In this document: positions 28,571 to 37,174 of the stretch, in pieces
Position numbering within the stretch: position 1 is the first letter of the stretch
Layout: each line of letters opens with the position of its first letter
Assembly (NCBI RefSeq): GCF_900168015.1
Contig: NZ_FUYR01000001.1
Span: forward strand, 1,424,943-1,488,942
Length of the DNA: 64,000 nucleotides
Direction: 5' to 3'
From: Daejeonella lutea
GTDB lineage: Bacteria; Bacteroidota; Bacteroidia; Sphingobacteriales; Sphingobacteriaceae
Notes under the pieces: model-generated
Databases searched by the model: none
What the model saw: the letters and a program-made list of their open reading frames with translations, nothing else
What the model was told of the DNA's origin: nothing
Program-made: the position numbers and the translations under genes

Positions 28571-28608
28571 TTTGAGTATCAAGAATCAAGTATCAGGAAT
28601 CAAGATTA
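28566..28608 (+). repeat. Heptamer array, CAAGAAT/AAGTATC family
   Basis: Six 7-bp units (ATTGATT, TGAGTAT, CAAGAAT, CAAGTAT, CAGGAAT, CAAGATT). The stop codon of the LTA-synthase-like gene is in the first. Confidence 0.7.
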
Positions 28609-28721
28609 GCGCAGTTAATGTGAAACGGGTGTTAACGATTAAGTGGATACCTTCGGTTATAACACGATTGGGGTTTACCGTTTTTATTTGGGATATTGGA
28701 AAAGCCAAAGCTGGCGGAGGC

Positions 28722-28796
28722 ATGAAAAAAATCACTATTTTCTTTATTCTGTTGTCGATTGCTGCGTGCGTTCAGGCTCAATTTTTAAGTGATTGA
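28722..28796 (+). CDS. 24-codon signal-peptide-only reading frame
   Basis: Encodes a good signal peptide (MKKITIFFILLSIAACVQAQ) followed by only four residues and a TGA. This looks like the 5' end of a lost secreted-protein gene, or a leader peptide for the membrane-protein gene that starts 1 bp later. No Shine-Dalgarno site is evident. Either reading is tentative. Confidence 0.3.
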   Translation: MKKITIFFILLSIAACVQAQFLSD

Positions 28797-28797
28797 A

Positions 28798-29196
28798 ATG
28801 GGCAAGGATAGAGCGGCATTAAAGTACCCGGAACTCATGATAATATCACTCGTAATCATGGCATTATTGTCTTTTTTTACGGGTATTCAGACCAATAAGG
28901 GCTATTGGTCTTTGTTCAGGTGGGAATTTGAGTCCCTCGCTTACATGAGTGATCTAGAAGGCAGTATATTGGTTAGAACCGTCATATTGTCCTTGTTAGT
29001 TATACTATCGCACATAGGTGTTTTATCGCTGATATTACTGACCAAATACAGATATTTTGAGCATTTATTGTTTTTTCTGCCGCTTGCTTACATGACTTTT
29101 TTCGCGCTTTTGATGCCTGTGGCTGTCTTACTTCTGATACCATTTATGCTCACGTGGGCTGTAGCCATTGGGATTGTAGCGATTAAAGTCAAATAG
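28798..29196 (+). CDS. Small multi-pass membrane protein of unknown function
   Basis: 132 residues with about four hydrophobic stretches (about 14-32, 62-88, 92-115, 115-130). There are no charged residues within them and no recognisable motif. The ATG at 28798 is preferred over a GTG at 28789. It sits between the LTA-synthase-like gene and an alcohol dehydrogenase. Not recognised as any named family. Confidence 0.55.
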   Translation: MGKDRAALKYPELMIISLVIMALLSFFTGIQTNKGYWSLFRWEFESLAYMSDLEGSILVRTVILSLLVILSHIGVLSLILLTKYRYFEHLLFFLPLAYMTFFALLMPVAVLLLIPFMLTWAVAIGIVAIKVK

Positions 29197-29220
29197 ATTT
29201 AAATTTAGACACTGCCAATG

Positions 29221-29275
29221 GAGGTCGCGGCTTTCGTCGGGATGACAGGGTTCATTGTGGGGGCTGGAAGGAAGC
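29221..29275 (+). repeat. Dispersed intergenic repeat (GGGATGACA type)
   Basis: A CGCGGCTTTCGTCGGGATGACA segment shares its layout, GGGATGACA followed about 15 bp later by GTGGGG and a GGAAG word, with 38716-38765. A weaker relative at 45025-45085 shares the GGGGCTGGAA word. Confidence 0.45.
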
Positions 29276-29418
29276 AATTTGCCATCCTATTGCTATCGGA
29301 TTTCGACAAAGCCCGTCTGCTGGGCATACACCCTGGAAGCTCGAGTCGTTGCAGCATTAATCTAAAATATGACGAAATTTATGTCAAACTTTATTAGCAC
29401 ATTTAAGGTACTTATATC

Positions 29419-30477
29419 ATGGAAAAATTCGAAGTAAAAGCATATGGAGCCGCATCAACAACGGCTGATCTGAAAGAAATAAATATAAGCCGCAGACAGG
29501 CTACTGATGAAGATGTGGAAATTGACATCCTGTTTTGCGGGGTGTGTCACTCCGATCTGCATACTGTACGGAATGACTGGGGCGGAAGTATCTACCCTTC
29601 AGTTCCTGGGCATGAAATAATAGGCCGGGTGACTAAGGTTGGCAGTGCCGTTAGCAAATTCAAGGTCGGTGATCTTGCTGGTGTTGGCTGTATGGTCGAT
29701 TCATGTGGTATTTGCCCAAGCTGTAAAAAAGACCTGGAACAATACTGTGAACCAGGATTTACCGGCACTTATAATGGCAAGGATAAGCACCTTGGAGGTC
29801 ATACTTTCGGTGGGTATTCAGAGAAGGTGGTAGTTAAAGAAAGCTTTGTTCTGCGTGTACCAGAAAACCTTGATCCGGCAGCTGCTGCTCCCCTATTGTG
29901 TGCTGGTATAACAACCTGGTCGCCGCTTAGGCATTGGAATGTAAAAGAAGGCGATAATGTTGCGGTGGTTGGCCTAGGTGGCTTGGGTCACATGGCGATA
30001 AAACTTGCAAAAGCAATGGGTGCTAATGTAACGCTGTTCTCCAGATCTCCTGAAAAAGAAAAAGACGCTAAAGAACTGGGCGCTGACGCCATAGTTATTT
30101 CGACCGATAAGCAGCAAATGGCAGGTGCAAAAAATAAATTTGACCTGATCATTGATACAGTCCCTTATGTTCATGATGTGAATGAATATATCCCAACACT
30201 TACCATCAGCGGAACAATTGTTCTGGTAGGTTACCTTGGGCCGCTTGAACCCATGCTCAACACGGTGCCCATGATCCTCGGCAGAAAGTCTGTTGCCGGT
30301 TCTGTGATCGGCGGTATTGCAGAAACCCAGGAAATGCTGGATTTCTGTGGCAAGCATGGTATTGTTTCAGAAATTGAAATCATCAAGATGCAGGAAATCA
30401 ACGAAGCATATGAGCGAATGCTGAAGAGTGATGTGCGGTATCGGTTTGTGATTGATATGGGAACTTTGAAAGGTTAG
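29419..30477 (+). CDS. Zinc-dependent NAD(P)H alcohol dehydrogenase (cinnamyl-alcohol/YahK-like)
   Basis: Medium-chain dehydrogenase of 352 residues, reducing aldehydes or oxidising alcohols. Catalytic zinc ligands are in CGVCHSD (39-45) and PGHEI (His with Glu). The structural zinc loop is the four-cysteine segment from about 93 to 107 (DSCGICPSCKKDLEQYC). The Rossmann loop is VGLGGLGHMAI and is followed by FSRSPEK, which suggests NADP preference. The upstream gap has a dispersed repeat. A degenerate copy of its last 63 codons lies at 32004-32201, downstream of the copper and DUF305 genes. Confidence 0.95.
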   Translation: MEKFEVKAYGAASTTADLKEINISRRQATDEDVEIDILFCGVCHSDLHTVRNDWGGSIYPSVPGHEIIGRVTKVGSAVSKFKVGDLAGVGCMVDSCGICPSCKKDLEQYCEPGFTGTYNGKDKHLGGHTFGGYSEKVVVKESFVLRVPENLDPAAAAPLLCAGITTWSPLRHWNVKEGDNVAVVGLGGLGHMAIKLAKAMGANVTLFSRSPEKEKDAKELGADAIVISTDKQQMAGAKNKFDLIIDTVPYVHDVNEYIPTLTISGTIVLVGYLGPLEPMLNTVPMILGRKSVAGSVIGGIAETQEMLDFCGKHGIVSEIEIIKMQEINEAYERMLKSDVRYRFVIDMGTLKG

Positions 30478-30823
30478 CGGGTGTTTGGCTTTAGTGATAC
30501 GTATTTGTTAATTCGATTATGTCTGTGAAATCCCAGCTTCCGCTTTGATGACAAACAATGTTGGGGGAAATAGGGGTAAGCATTTGGCAGCTGCGGTCAG
30601 CCCTATGCTTACCCCCTTTTTTGCAATGGCTCATTATCATAATGTTGCTCAAAGTCATGCATTAGATCTGCTGCCAATCGCCGTATACCAAACGGAAAAC
30701 CACCTTCTTATCTATGCTAAGGTTTGTTGCTCTGCGTATCTGAGCAGCCCGACCAGCAACTTATATTCTCTATGATCAAATTATGGTCGCTAGAATATTT
30801 TAGTGCAAGCTATTGAGGGGATA
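30478..30823. other. 346-bp gap after alcohol dehydrogenase
   Basis: Holds the hairpin at 30573-30622. The rest shows no convincing gene. A 76-codon open frame across the hairpin has no family resemblance and is regarded as chance. A GTTGCT ... AGCAAC inverted repeat also lies here, at about 30724-30760. Confidence 0.5.
30573..30622 (+). terminator. Hairpin with 11-bp perfect stem and T run
   Basis: GGGGTAAGCAT (30573-30583) pairs with ATGCTTACCCC (30605-30615) across a 21-nt loop and is followed by CTTTTTT. It fits a factor-independent terminator for the alcohol dehydrogenase transcript. The loop is long for the type. Confidence 0.65.
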
Positions 30824-31168
30824 CTAAGCAGCCCTTGCCATTTGCACACACGCTTCAGCACATCTGCGGCATGCTTCAGCACATTCTCTGCAATGATCCA
30901 TACCCATCGACGCGTGTTTTTCGCATTCCTCCGCACAGGCATTACATGCGTCCGCACATATTTTGCACAGTTGAGAGCTGTACTCACTACCAAGGCTCAT
31001 GACTTCCGCAGCGGAGCGGCAAATAGCAGCACATTCCATGTCTAGCTGAATGCATCGACGCATCATTTTAACCTCTTCTTCTTTTAAACATTCCGTGGCA
31101 CAATGACTACACGCTATTGCACATGCTACACAAACATCTATACAGTCCTGAAATTTTTGATGTGACAT
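30824..31168 (-). CDS. Four-helix-bundle copper-binding protein (Csp/DUF326 type)
   Basis: 114-residue cytoplasmic copper-storage protein. It has no signal peptide and 17 Cys residues, mostly in CxxxC or CxxC pairs down the helices (for example CVACAIACSHCATEC, CNACAEECEKH, CRECAEACRRCAEAC), which is the Csp3-like pattern for binding many Cu(I) ions inside a bundle. It lies 26 bp from the DUF305 lipoprotein gene on the same strand and downstream of it, so the two probably form a metal-handling operon. Confidence 0.93.
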   Translation of the reverse strand: MSHQKFQDCIDVCVACAIACSHCATECLKEEEVKMMRRCIQLDMECAAICRSAAEVMSLGSEYSSQLCKICADACNACAEECEKHASMGMDHCRECAEACRRCAEACVQMARAA

Positions 31169-31194
31169 AATTTTATTGATTGAAGTGTATAACT

Positions 31195-31854
31195 TTATTC
31201 AGTCCAATTTTTAAACTGCTCAATTTCCTTTTTCTGATCGGCTATCATTTTTTTAGCCATTGAAATCAAAACAGCGTCTTTTCCAAACTGTACAAATCCT
31301 TCTGCCATCTGCACAGCACCCTCGTGGTGAGGAATCATCATTTGTACATAGTGTTTGTCTGTAGACGAGGTACTATCCATTTTAGGCATATCCATCATCA
31401 TCGTCATGTTCTGATCCATCATCTTGGCAAACCCCTGATCTTTCATGGCAGGATCATAATTCTTTTCAGGATTTTTATGCTTATCAAGGAAAGCCTGTAA
31501 ATCATTAATTTCCTTTTTTTGCGCATCTATAATATTTTGCGCCATTTTCTTTACCTCCTCATCTTTACCTGACTCAAGTTCGGCCTGTGACATATCAACA
31601 GCAGCTTGGTGATGACTTTTCATCATCATGGCAAAATCATAATCTACATTTCCAGTCATTTTCATTTGATGCATATCAGTCATCATTTTGTCCATAGCCT
31701 GCTGCATACCTGAATTCATAGGCATTGCCCCCACTTCCATGTCATGGGTATCTATTGTAGAATCATGTGTATCAGACGTCGATGTATTGTTTTGACAAGA
31801 GGAAAAAACTAGTGCCGTCGCAAAAGCTGCCATCTTTATAGTGCTTATTTTCAT
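31195..31854 (-). CDS. DUF305 lipoprotein (tandem ferritin-like domains)
   Basis: 219 residues from the ATG at 31854. A lipoprotein signal (ALVFSSC) is followed by a His/Met/Asp-rich linker and two copies of the DUF305 helical motif (AMMMKSHHQAAVDM and VQMMIPHHEGAVQM). The family is often encoded next to copper or silver efflux genes and is Met-rich here, so a role in periplasmic or outer-membrane copper binding is a fair inference. It is the first gene of a two-gene operon with the Csp-type protein. An in-frame start at 31878 is less likely, since it would precede the signal peptide. Confidence 0.9.
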   Translation of the reverse strand: MKISTIKMAAFATALVFSSCQNNTSTSDTHDSTIDTHDMEVGAMPMNSGMQQAMDKMMTDMHQMKMTGNVDYDFAMMMKSHHQAAVDMSQAELESGKDEEVKKMAQNIIDAQKKEINDLQAFLDKHKNPEKNYDPAMKDQGFAKMMDQNMTMMMDMPKMDSTSSTDKHYVQMMIPHHEGAVQMAEGFVQFGKDAVLISMAKKMIADQKKEIEQFKNWTE

Positions 31855-31959
31855 ACTAAGAATTGTTAAATAAATCAATCTGAACTATACATATAAGTGA
31901 CAGTTAAGAAAGTATTTTGTTGGTTTTTTTTGACAATAGCAGTTTTTAAGAATGCAAAA

Positions 31960-32201
31960 TCATGCTCATCGGAGGGTTCACGGGAAGATAGTCAACGACT
32001 ACAAGCGGAAAATTTGTTGCCGGTTCGGTGATCGATGGTATTCCTCAAACACAGGAAATGCTGGATTTCTGCGGTGAGCATAATATCGTTTTGGAATTTG
32101 AGGTAATTAGGATGCAGGGGATTAACGAAGCTTATGCATGGATGCTGAAAAGTGATGTGCGGTATCGGTTTGTGATTGATATGGGGACATTGAAGGTGTA
32201 A
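31960..32201 (+). pseudogene. Remnant of an alcohol dehydrogenase gene (C-terminal end only)
   Basis: Codons from 32004 to the TAA at 32199-32201 translate to a 65-residue tail (FVAGSVIDGIPQTQEMLDF ... YRFVIDMGTLKV) that matches the last part of the intact dehydrogenase ending at 30477 almost residue by residue. Upstream bases 31960-32003 contain a stop and only a weak match (LIGGFTGR), so the frame is broken. No start or catalytic half exists. It points to a former duplicate of the dehydrogenase, with the copper/DUF305 pair now lying between the intact and dead copies. Confidence 0.9.
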
Positions 32202-32340
32202 AGGGTAATGAGCATTGGGATTTGGGCTGTTAACTAGGAGCTATAGGCTTGGCTTATGTGAGATCGGTTACCCTGCTTCATCAAGGACATGGATTAAAGG
32301 TATAACATGGTAGGCTGCTTGGGCAGACTTGTGTGAACCT

Positions 32341-32724
32341 TTATTCCTTTTGAAGAACCGATAGAAAATTACCGTCTGGATCCTTGAACCACGCGATCAT
32401 CTTCGGGCCCCTATCGCCTCTTAGAATTCCTTTTTCATCTGTTTTAAACTCGTCATAATTATACTGCTCAAAAGAAATTCCTTTAGAAGTGAGGAGATCA
32501 ACAGTTTTTTCAAGGTCCTTTACGATAAAATTAAGTACAGTAAACGTGGCGGGCTGATGATCCGATTTTGGATATATGAATACATCATGGCCACCAGTCA
32601 GCTTCAATGCGAGTCCTTCTGGTTGTTTATCAACATCCAACTGTAAAGTTTCACCATAAAATTTCTCCGCGGCTTCAATGTCATTTACAGAAAAGCTGCT
32701 GAATACATTTGATTCTCTGAGCAT
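32341..32724 (-). CDS. Glyoxalase/bleomycin-resistance (VOC) family protein
   Basis: 127-residue single-module VOC protein. It has a strand-helix start (VFSSFSVNDIEAAEKFYG), a middle His/Asp region (GHDVFIYPKSDHQ) and the closing AWFKDPDGNFLSVLQ typical of the fold. Metal-binding residues would be in the GHDVF and PDGN regions. The substrate cannot be assigned. The gene is alone on the minus strand between the dehydrogenase remnant and egtD. Confidence 0.85.
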   Translation of the reverse strand: MLRESNVFSSFSVNDIEAAEKFYGETLQLDVDKQPEGLALKLTGGHDVFIYPKSDHQPATFTVLNFIVKDLEKTVDLLTSKGISFEQYNYDEFKTDEKGILRGDRGPKMIAWFKDPDGNFLSVLQKE

Positions 32725-32997
32725 ACGTTATCGCTTTATGATAGAAATACAATTCAGCTACTTTAATGTTTAGTGATAATCACAGAATTAATTAAAACAT
32801 AGATCCTATATCTAAGGTTAATAAGCGGACAGATTGGTCGGACGGCGGAATTTATTCCGAAAAACAGGCTGATGGTTGATACCCAAATAGTAAACAAACA
32901 TCCACTATGGACCAAATCATATTGGCGCATGAATTGATGGAGACTGATTCAGGCACTGGCAAAATAGTAATACTTACCTGACCTACCTATCCATAAA

Positions 32998-33984
32998 ATG
33001 AATACAGAATTACACACAAATTCAAACATACAAACTGATTCTTCCCTACTTGAGAAATTGAAACAGGAAGCTGTTGATGGCCTTTTGGGAATCAGCAAAA
33101 CCCTGCCGTCCAAATATCTTTATGATGAGGCCGGTGATCGCCTCTTCCAGGACATCATGAAAATGCCTGAGTACTACCTCACTGACTGCGAGCTCGATAT
33201 ATTTAAAAATCGAACTGCCGAACTCTCGGACATTATTATTCAGGATGGTCAGCCATTTGATTTAATCGAACTGGGTGCGGGTGACGCTATGAAATCGTCC
33301 TTCCTTTTAAAACACCTCGTGAATGAAGGTATAAAATTTACTTATCGCCCGATTGATATTTCCGGTCATATTTTAAATGAACTGGAAGATAGATTAGGGA
33401 AGGAAATCCCAGAACTTAAAATTGATCCTTTAGCGGGGGAATATTTTGAAATGCTTGGAGAAGCTACATCATTATCAGCCCGGCGGAAGGTCGTATTGTT
33501 CCTGGGCGGTAATATCGGCAATATGGAATGGAAGGAGATTGAGAAATTTTGCCTGGAGTTAAACCAAAGTCTTTCACAAGGGGACATGGTGCTAATCGGT
33601 TTCGATCTTCGAAAAAATCCTCATACCATTCTGAATGCCTACAATGACAAAGCAGGCATTACGGCAGCATTCAACCTAAATATGCTCACGCGGTTAAACC
33701 GGGAACTTGGAGCAGATTTCGACACTGAACAGTTTCAGCACTACCAAACATACGATCCGGTTAGTGGAGCATGCCGCAGCTATCTGGTGAGCTTGAAAGA
33801 TCAAAATGTGGCGATCGGTGGTACTACCATCCCTTTTCTACAAAATGAATTTATCAATATTGAAGTATCCCAAAAGTTTTCCCTAACGGAAATCGCTGAC
33901 TTAGCAGAACGTTCTGGTTTTAAACTATTAAAGAACATACAGGATTCTAGAGGCTGGTTCGTGGATTCGGCTTGGAAAAAGTAA
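32998..33984 (+). CDS. egtD: L-histidine N(alpha)-methyltransferase (ergothioneine step 1)
   Basis: Trimethylates histidine to hercynine using S-adenosylmethionine. The 328 residues include SKYLYDEAGDRLF, the SAM-binding ELGAGDA (91-97), GGNIGNM (170-176) and the C-terminal IEVSQKF, with Glu289 and Ser291 placed like the catalytic-site pair of characterised EgtD enzymes. The length is normal. It starts the egtD-egtB-lyase operon. Its stop is 11 bp before the egtB ATG. Confidence 0.95.
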   Translation: MNTELHTNSNIQTDSSLLEKLKQEAVDGLLGISKTLPSKYLYDEAGDRLFQDIMKMPEYYLTDCELDIFKNRTAELSDIIIQDGQPFDLIELGAGDAMKSSFLLKHLVNEGIKFTYRPIDISGHILNELEDRLGKEIPELKIDPLAGEYFEMLGEATSLSARRKVVLFLGGNIGNMEWKEIEKFCLELNQSLSQGDMVLIGFDLRKNPHTILNAYNDKAGITAAFNLNMLTRLNRELGADFDTEQFQHYQTYDPVSGACRSYLVSLKDQNVAIGGTTIPFLQNEFINIEVSQKFSLTEIADLAERSGFKLLKNIQDSRGWFVDSAWKK

Positions 33985-33995
33985 ATTCAACTGCA

Positions 33996-35189
33996 ATGAT
34001 AGAGACTATTAGCATCTCCGAACTTAAACCAGAATTATTGACACGATATTTGGAGGTTAGAAAACATTCAGAAGACATCTGCGCTCCATTGCAGACAGAG
34101 GATTATGTCGTGCAGCCGATTGCGGATGTAAGTCCCCCAAAATGGCATTTAGGCCATACCACCTGGTTTTTCGAAACTTTTATTTTGCTGCCTAATTTCC
34201 CTGGCTACACGGTATTCGATTCACAATACAATTTTGTATTTAACAGCTACTATGAGACTGTTGGAGCGAGGGTAATCCGAACAGACCGTGGAAACCTCAG
34301 CCGGCCTTCTGTCGACGATGTTTACCGTTACCGCGAATATGTTGATCAGAAAATGCAGGAGTTTTTAACTAGCGGCCTAGTTGCCGGGCCAATTGCAACC
34401 TTGCTGGAACTGGGACTCAACCACGAGCAGCAGCACCAGGAGCTACTCTACACCGACATTAAATATATCCTGGGCCATAACCCACTTTTTCCGCTATATA
34501 GTGGCGATTATAAAACTCTGATTAATAATTCTGAAGAACGCAAAATAGTCAGAATTCCTGAAGGGGTTTATGAAATCGGGCACACTGGTGATGGTTTTTC
34601 ATTTGACAATGAACTGGGCCGGCACCGGGTTTACCTTGATGCTTATGAAATTTCAAATCAGCTGGTCACCAACGGGGAATATCTTGATTTTATTACGAGC
34701 GGTGGCTATACAGATTTCCGTCACTGGCACGCCGAAGGTTGGGACTGGGCTAAAGAAAGTGCTAAAGCTCCGCTTTACTGGCACCAGATAGATGGGAGGT
34801 GGATGAATTATACCTTTGAGGGTCTACAGGTGCTCGACCTTGATGCTCCAGTTTGCCACATTAACTTTTATGAAGCTTCGGCCTATGCATCATGGAAGGG
34901 AAAACGATTACCAACAGAGGCCGAATGGGAAGTTGCCTCGAATCAATTCAATTGGGGACAGCGTTGGGAATGGACTGGAAGTGCGTACCTGCCCTATCCA
35001 GGCTTCAAAAAGGAACCGGGCGCAGTCGGCGAATACAATGGCAAATTTATGGTAAACCAAATGGTATTAAGGGGTGCGTCAGAGGCCACCCCCAAGGGAC
35101 ATAGCAGAAATACATATCGTAATTTCTTTCATGCACATCACCAATGGCAGCTCACGGGAATCAGGCTGGCTGATGGCATAAGCAGATGA
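33996..35189 (+). CDS. egtB: Ergothioneine synthase EgtB (sulfoxide-forming, non-heme iron)
   Basis: Joins hercynine with a thiol and oxidises the product to a sulfoxide. The 397 residues are a DinB-like iron domain (1-about 160) with the HX3HXE motif in NHEQQHQE (H143, H147, E149) plus the third histidine H51 in KWHLGH, followed by the formylglycine-enzyme-like domain (about 185-395, ending RNTYRNFFHAHHQWQ then TGIRLADG). EgtB enzymes use either gamma-glutamylcysteine or cysteine. No egtA or egtC gene is visible here, which favours the cysteine-using type. That is inference. The ATG at 33996 is preferred over the TTG at 33972. Confidence 0.95.
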   Translation: MIETISISELKPELLTRYLEVRKHSEDICAPLQTEDYVVQPIADVSPPKWHLGHTTWFFETFILLPNFPGYTVFDSQYNFVFNSYYETVGARVIRTDRGNLSRPSVDDVYRYREYVDQKMQEFLTSGLVAGPIATLLELGLNHEQQHQELLYTDIKYILGHNPLFPLYSGDYKTLINNSEERKIVRIPEGVYEIGHTGDGFSFDNELGRHRVYLDAYEISNQLVTNGEYLDFITSGGYTDFRHWHAEGWDWAKESAKAPLYWHQIDGRWMNYTFEGLQVLDLDAPVCHINFYEASAYASWKGKRLPTEAEWEVASNQFNWGQRWEWTGSAYLPYPGFKKEPGAVGEYNGKFMVNQMVLRGASEATPKGHSRNTYRNFFHAHHQWQLTGIRLADGISR

Positions 35190-35201
35190 AAAAAGCGAAG
35201 A

Positions 35202-36353
35202 ATGAAGTACAATTTTGATGAAGTACAGGCCAGAAGAGGCACGCATTCCATAAAATGGGATACTGCTGACGCGGATGAAATCTTACCAATGTGGATTGCG
35301 GATATGGACTTCAGGACATTTCCTCCCATTGTTGATGCGCTGACAAGAACTACCGCGCAAGGACATTACGGTTATAATATAGTCCCCAGTGAATATTATG
35401 AGGCAATTATGCTTTGGTGGCAGAAACGCCATGGATATAAGATAAAAAAAGACTCAATACTCCCTTCAACAGGTGTCGTAGCTGGCATATCAGCCATCTT
35501 TTCAGTCCTGACTAAACCTGGAGACGAGGTTATTATTCAGACACCTGCTTACAATCATTTCTACAATGTTATAAAGGGTGCAGGCTGCACACCAGTGGAA
35601 AATGAGCTGTTTTATGAAGATGGTGTATACAAGGTTGATTTCGACGATCTTGAAACTAAAGCAAGGTCTGGCAAGGCCAAAATTCTGTTGCTCTGCAATC
35701 CTCATAACCCTGTGGGCCGCGCATGGAACGAACATGAGCTGCAATCGATAGCGTCCATTTGCACACGGCATGACGTTTACGTGGTATCCGATGAGATCCA
35801 TTCTGACCTCCTTGCTCCTGGAAAACAACATGTTTCCTTCCTGTCAGTTACAGCCGCTCAGCACCAGGCAATAGTCTGCAGCGCCGCCAGTAAGACTTTC
35901 AATCTTTCAGGCTTGCATGCAGCATATCTATTTGTTGATAACGAGGCCATCAGGAAAGAAATTGAAGTACAACTTTGGGCCCAGGGAGCCGCGGCACCAA
36001 GCCTGTTGGCCTGCGAAGCGTTAAAAGTCGCTTACACAAAGGGGGATGAATGGCTAAATGAACTTAATAATTATCTCCACGGAAACTACCAGTTTCTTAA
36101 AGAATTTATCAGCACAAATATGAACAATATCAAGGTTTTGACGCTTGAAGCAACTTACCTTGTTTGGCTGGACTGTAAGCAAACTGGAATGAAGTCGAAA
36201 GAACTCGCAGACCACCTAATAAAAAACGAAAATTTGTGGGTTAATCCCGGAGATATGTATGGAGCAGCTGGTGAGGGCTTTTTACGGATAAACATTGCGT
36301 GCCCACGACAAACCCTGATCGACGGGTTAAATCGTCTTAAAAATATCCTGTAG
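35202..36353 (+). CDS. MalY/PatB-family PLP C-S lyase, candidate hercynylcysteine sulfoxide lyase
   Basis: 383-residue fold-I PLP enzyme. The lysine lies in SAASKTFNLSGLH and cofactor-binding SDEIHSDL precedes it. The N-terminal RRGTHSIKWD and MWIADMDF are PatB/cystathionine beta-lyase signatures. The family cleaves C-S bonds in cysteine conjugates. Being 12 bp after egtB, it is a good candidate for the last ergothioneine step (EgtE role), cutting hercynylcysteine sulfoxide to ergothioneine. A general cystathionine or cysteine-conjugate beta-lyase role is the alternative. Confidence 0.88.
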   Translation: MKYNFDEVQARRGTHSIKWDTADADEILPMWIADMDFRTFPPIVDALTRTTAQGHYGYNIVPSEYYEAIMLWWQKRHGYKIKKDSILPSTGVVAGISAIFSVLTKPGDEVIIQTPAYNHFYNVIKGAGCTPVENELFYEDGVYKVDFDDLETKARSGKAKILLLCNPHNPVGRAWNEHELQSIASICTRHDVYVVSDEIHSDLLAPGKQHVSFLSVTAAQHQAIVCSAASKTFNLSGLHAAYLFVDNEAIRKEIEVQLWAQGAAAPSLLACEALKVAYTKGDEWLNELNNYLHGNYQFLKEFISTNMNNIKVLTLEATYLVWLDCKQTGMKSKELADHLIKNENLWVNPGDMYGAAGEGFLRINIACPRQTLIDGLNRLKNIL

Positions 36354-36570
36354 GTTCTACATCGATTCTGTATTTAATTTCTAACCTACCACTTCAATTT
36401 TATTGGACCTTACCTTGTGGCGGTTCGTCAACGCATTGCCGATGACTTGCTTTTGTTAACGAAGAGAATGATGATCATCCCTTCCCGATAAGTTCGCTCG
36501 AAAACAAAAATCACGCAGAATTTCTACCCATTTTCTTTACAAATCTCAAAATAAAGCGAATTCTTCATTA

Positions 36571-36661
36571 CGAATTTCATAATTCCTCAAGTGCCGGGCT
36601 TGCGAATTTCATAATTCGTCAAGTTCCGACGTTGCGGATTTCATAATTGCGAGTTAACCGG
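36571..36661 (+). repeat. 32-bp tandem repeat, about 2.8 copies
   Basis: Copies at 36571-36602 and 36603-36634 differ at only a few positions. A third copy from 36635 is diverged after 17 bp. Each contains CGAATTTCATAATT or CGGATTTCATAATT. A partial inverted copy follows at about 36661-36690. Confidence 0.85.
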
Positions 36662-36729
36662 CATTATGAATCTCGCAAAAGTGACTTGACGGGGTTCAGG
36701 AGCGGATTTTGTGCGTAAATTAAGGGGAA

Positions 36730-36771
36730 GGACGGAGGTTTGAGGTCAGAGGCCTGAAGTCGGAGGCCGGA
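36730..36771 (+). repeat. Heptamer array, GGTCAGA/AGTCGGA family
   Basis: Six units: GGACGGA, GGTTTGA, GGTCAGA, GGCCTGA, AGTCGGA, GGCCGGA. More degenerate 7-bp units continue to about 36925, including TGAAAGC, TGAAAGT and GGAAAAG at 36865-36885. Confidence 0.8.
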
Positions 36772-36979
36772 CGTGGCAGGTAGTTTTATGAGGAAGGTTT
36801 GGAGTCGAAGCAGCAGGTACGAGGAATGAAGCAGGAAAAAGGACACTGGAGCAGGAAAATTAGTTGAAAGCTGAAAGTGGAAAAGCTGAAATAAGTTGGA
36901 GAGCTGGGACGGATTGGGATGCGATGCAGAAACCTGCAGCTTTTGACTCAAATTGACTCCATTTTGATGATTAGGGCTT

Positions 36980-37023
36980 CACCCTGTTTAAGCACTGAGA
37001 TCACACTGTCTAAGCACTGAGAT
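36980..37023 (+). repeat. 22-bp tandem duplication
   Basis: Copies 36980-37001 and 37002-37023 share TAAGCACTGAGAT and differ at two positions. A third partial copy begins at 37024. Confidence 0.8.
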
Positions 37024-37118
37024 CACCCTTAGATAAAACGACAGGAATTGGTGCGTGGATGTGCGGTTTTGGAGGGCATGACGGACAGGGTTGCGGGTTT
37101 TAGCGGGAAGTGAAACGA

Positions 37119-37174
37119 GGTTTGAAGTCGGAGGGCTGAAGTCGGAAGGCGGAGGTCGGAGGTCAGAAGTCTGA
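37119..37174 (+). repeat. Heptamer array, AGTCGGA family (8 units)
   Basis: Units are GGTTTGA, AGTCGGA, GGGCTGA, AGTCGGA, AGGCGGA, GGTCGGA, GGTCAGA, AGTCTGA, all in register. Confidence 0.85.

Noticed and set aside
30545-30775. 76-codon rightward reading frame downstream of the alcohol dehydrogenase
   Set aside because: It spans the strong hairpin at 30573-30622 and has no recognisable protein features.
36664-36951. 95-codon leftward reading frame in the repeat region
   Set aside because: It is mostly a translation of heptamer arrays and their flanks, with low-complexity residues and no family resemblance.
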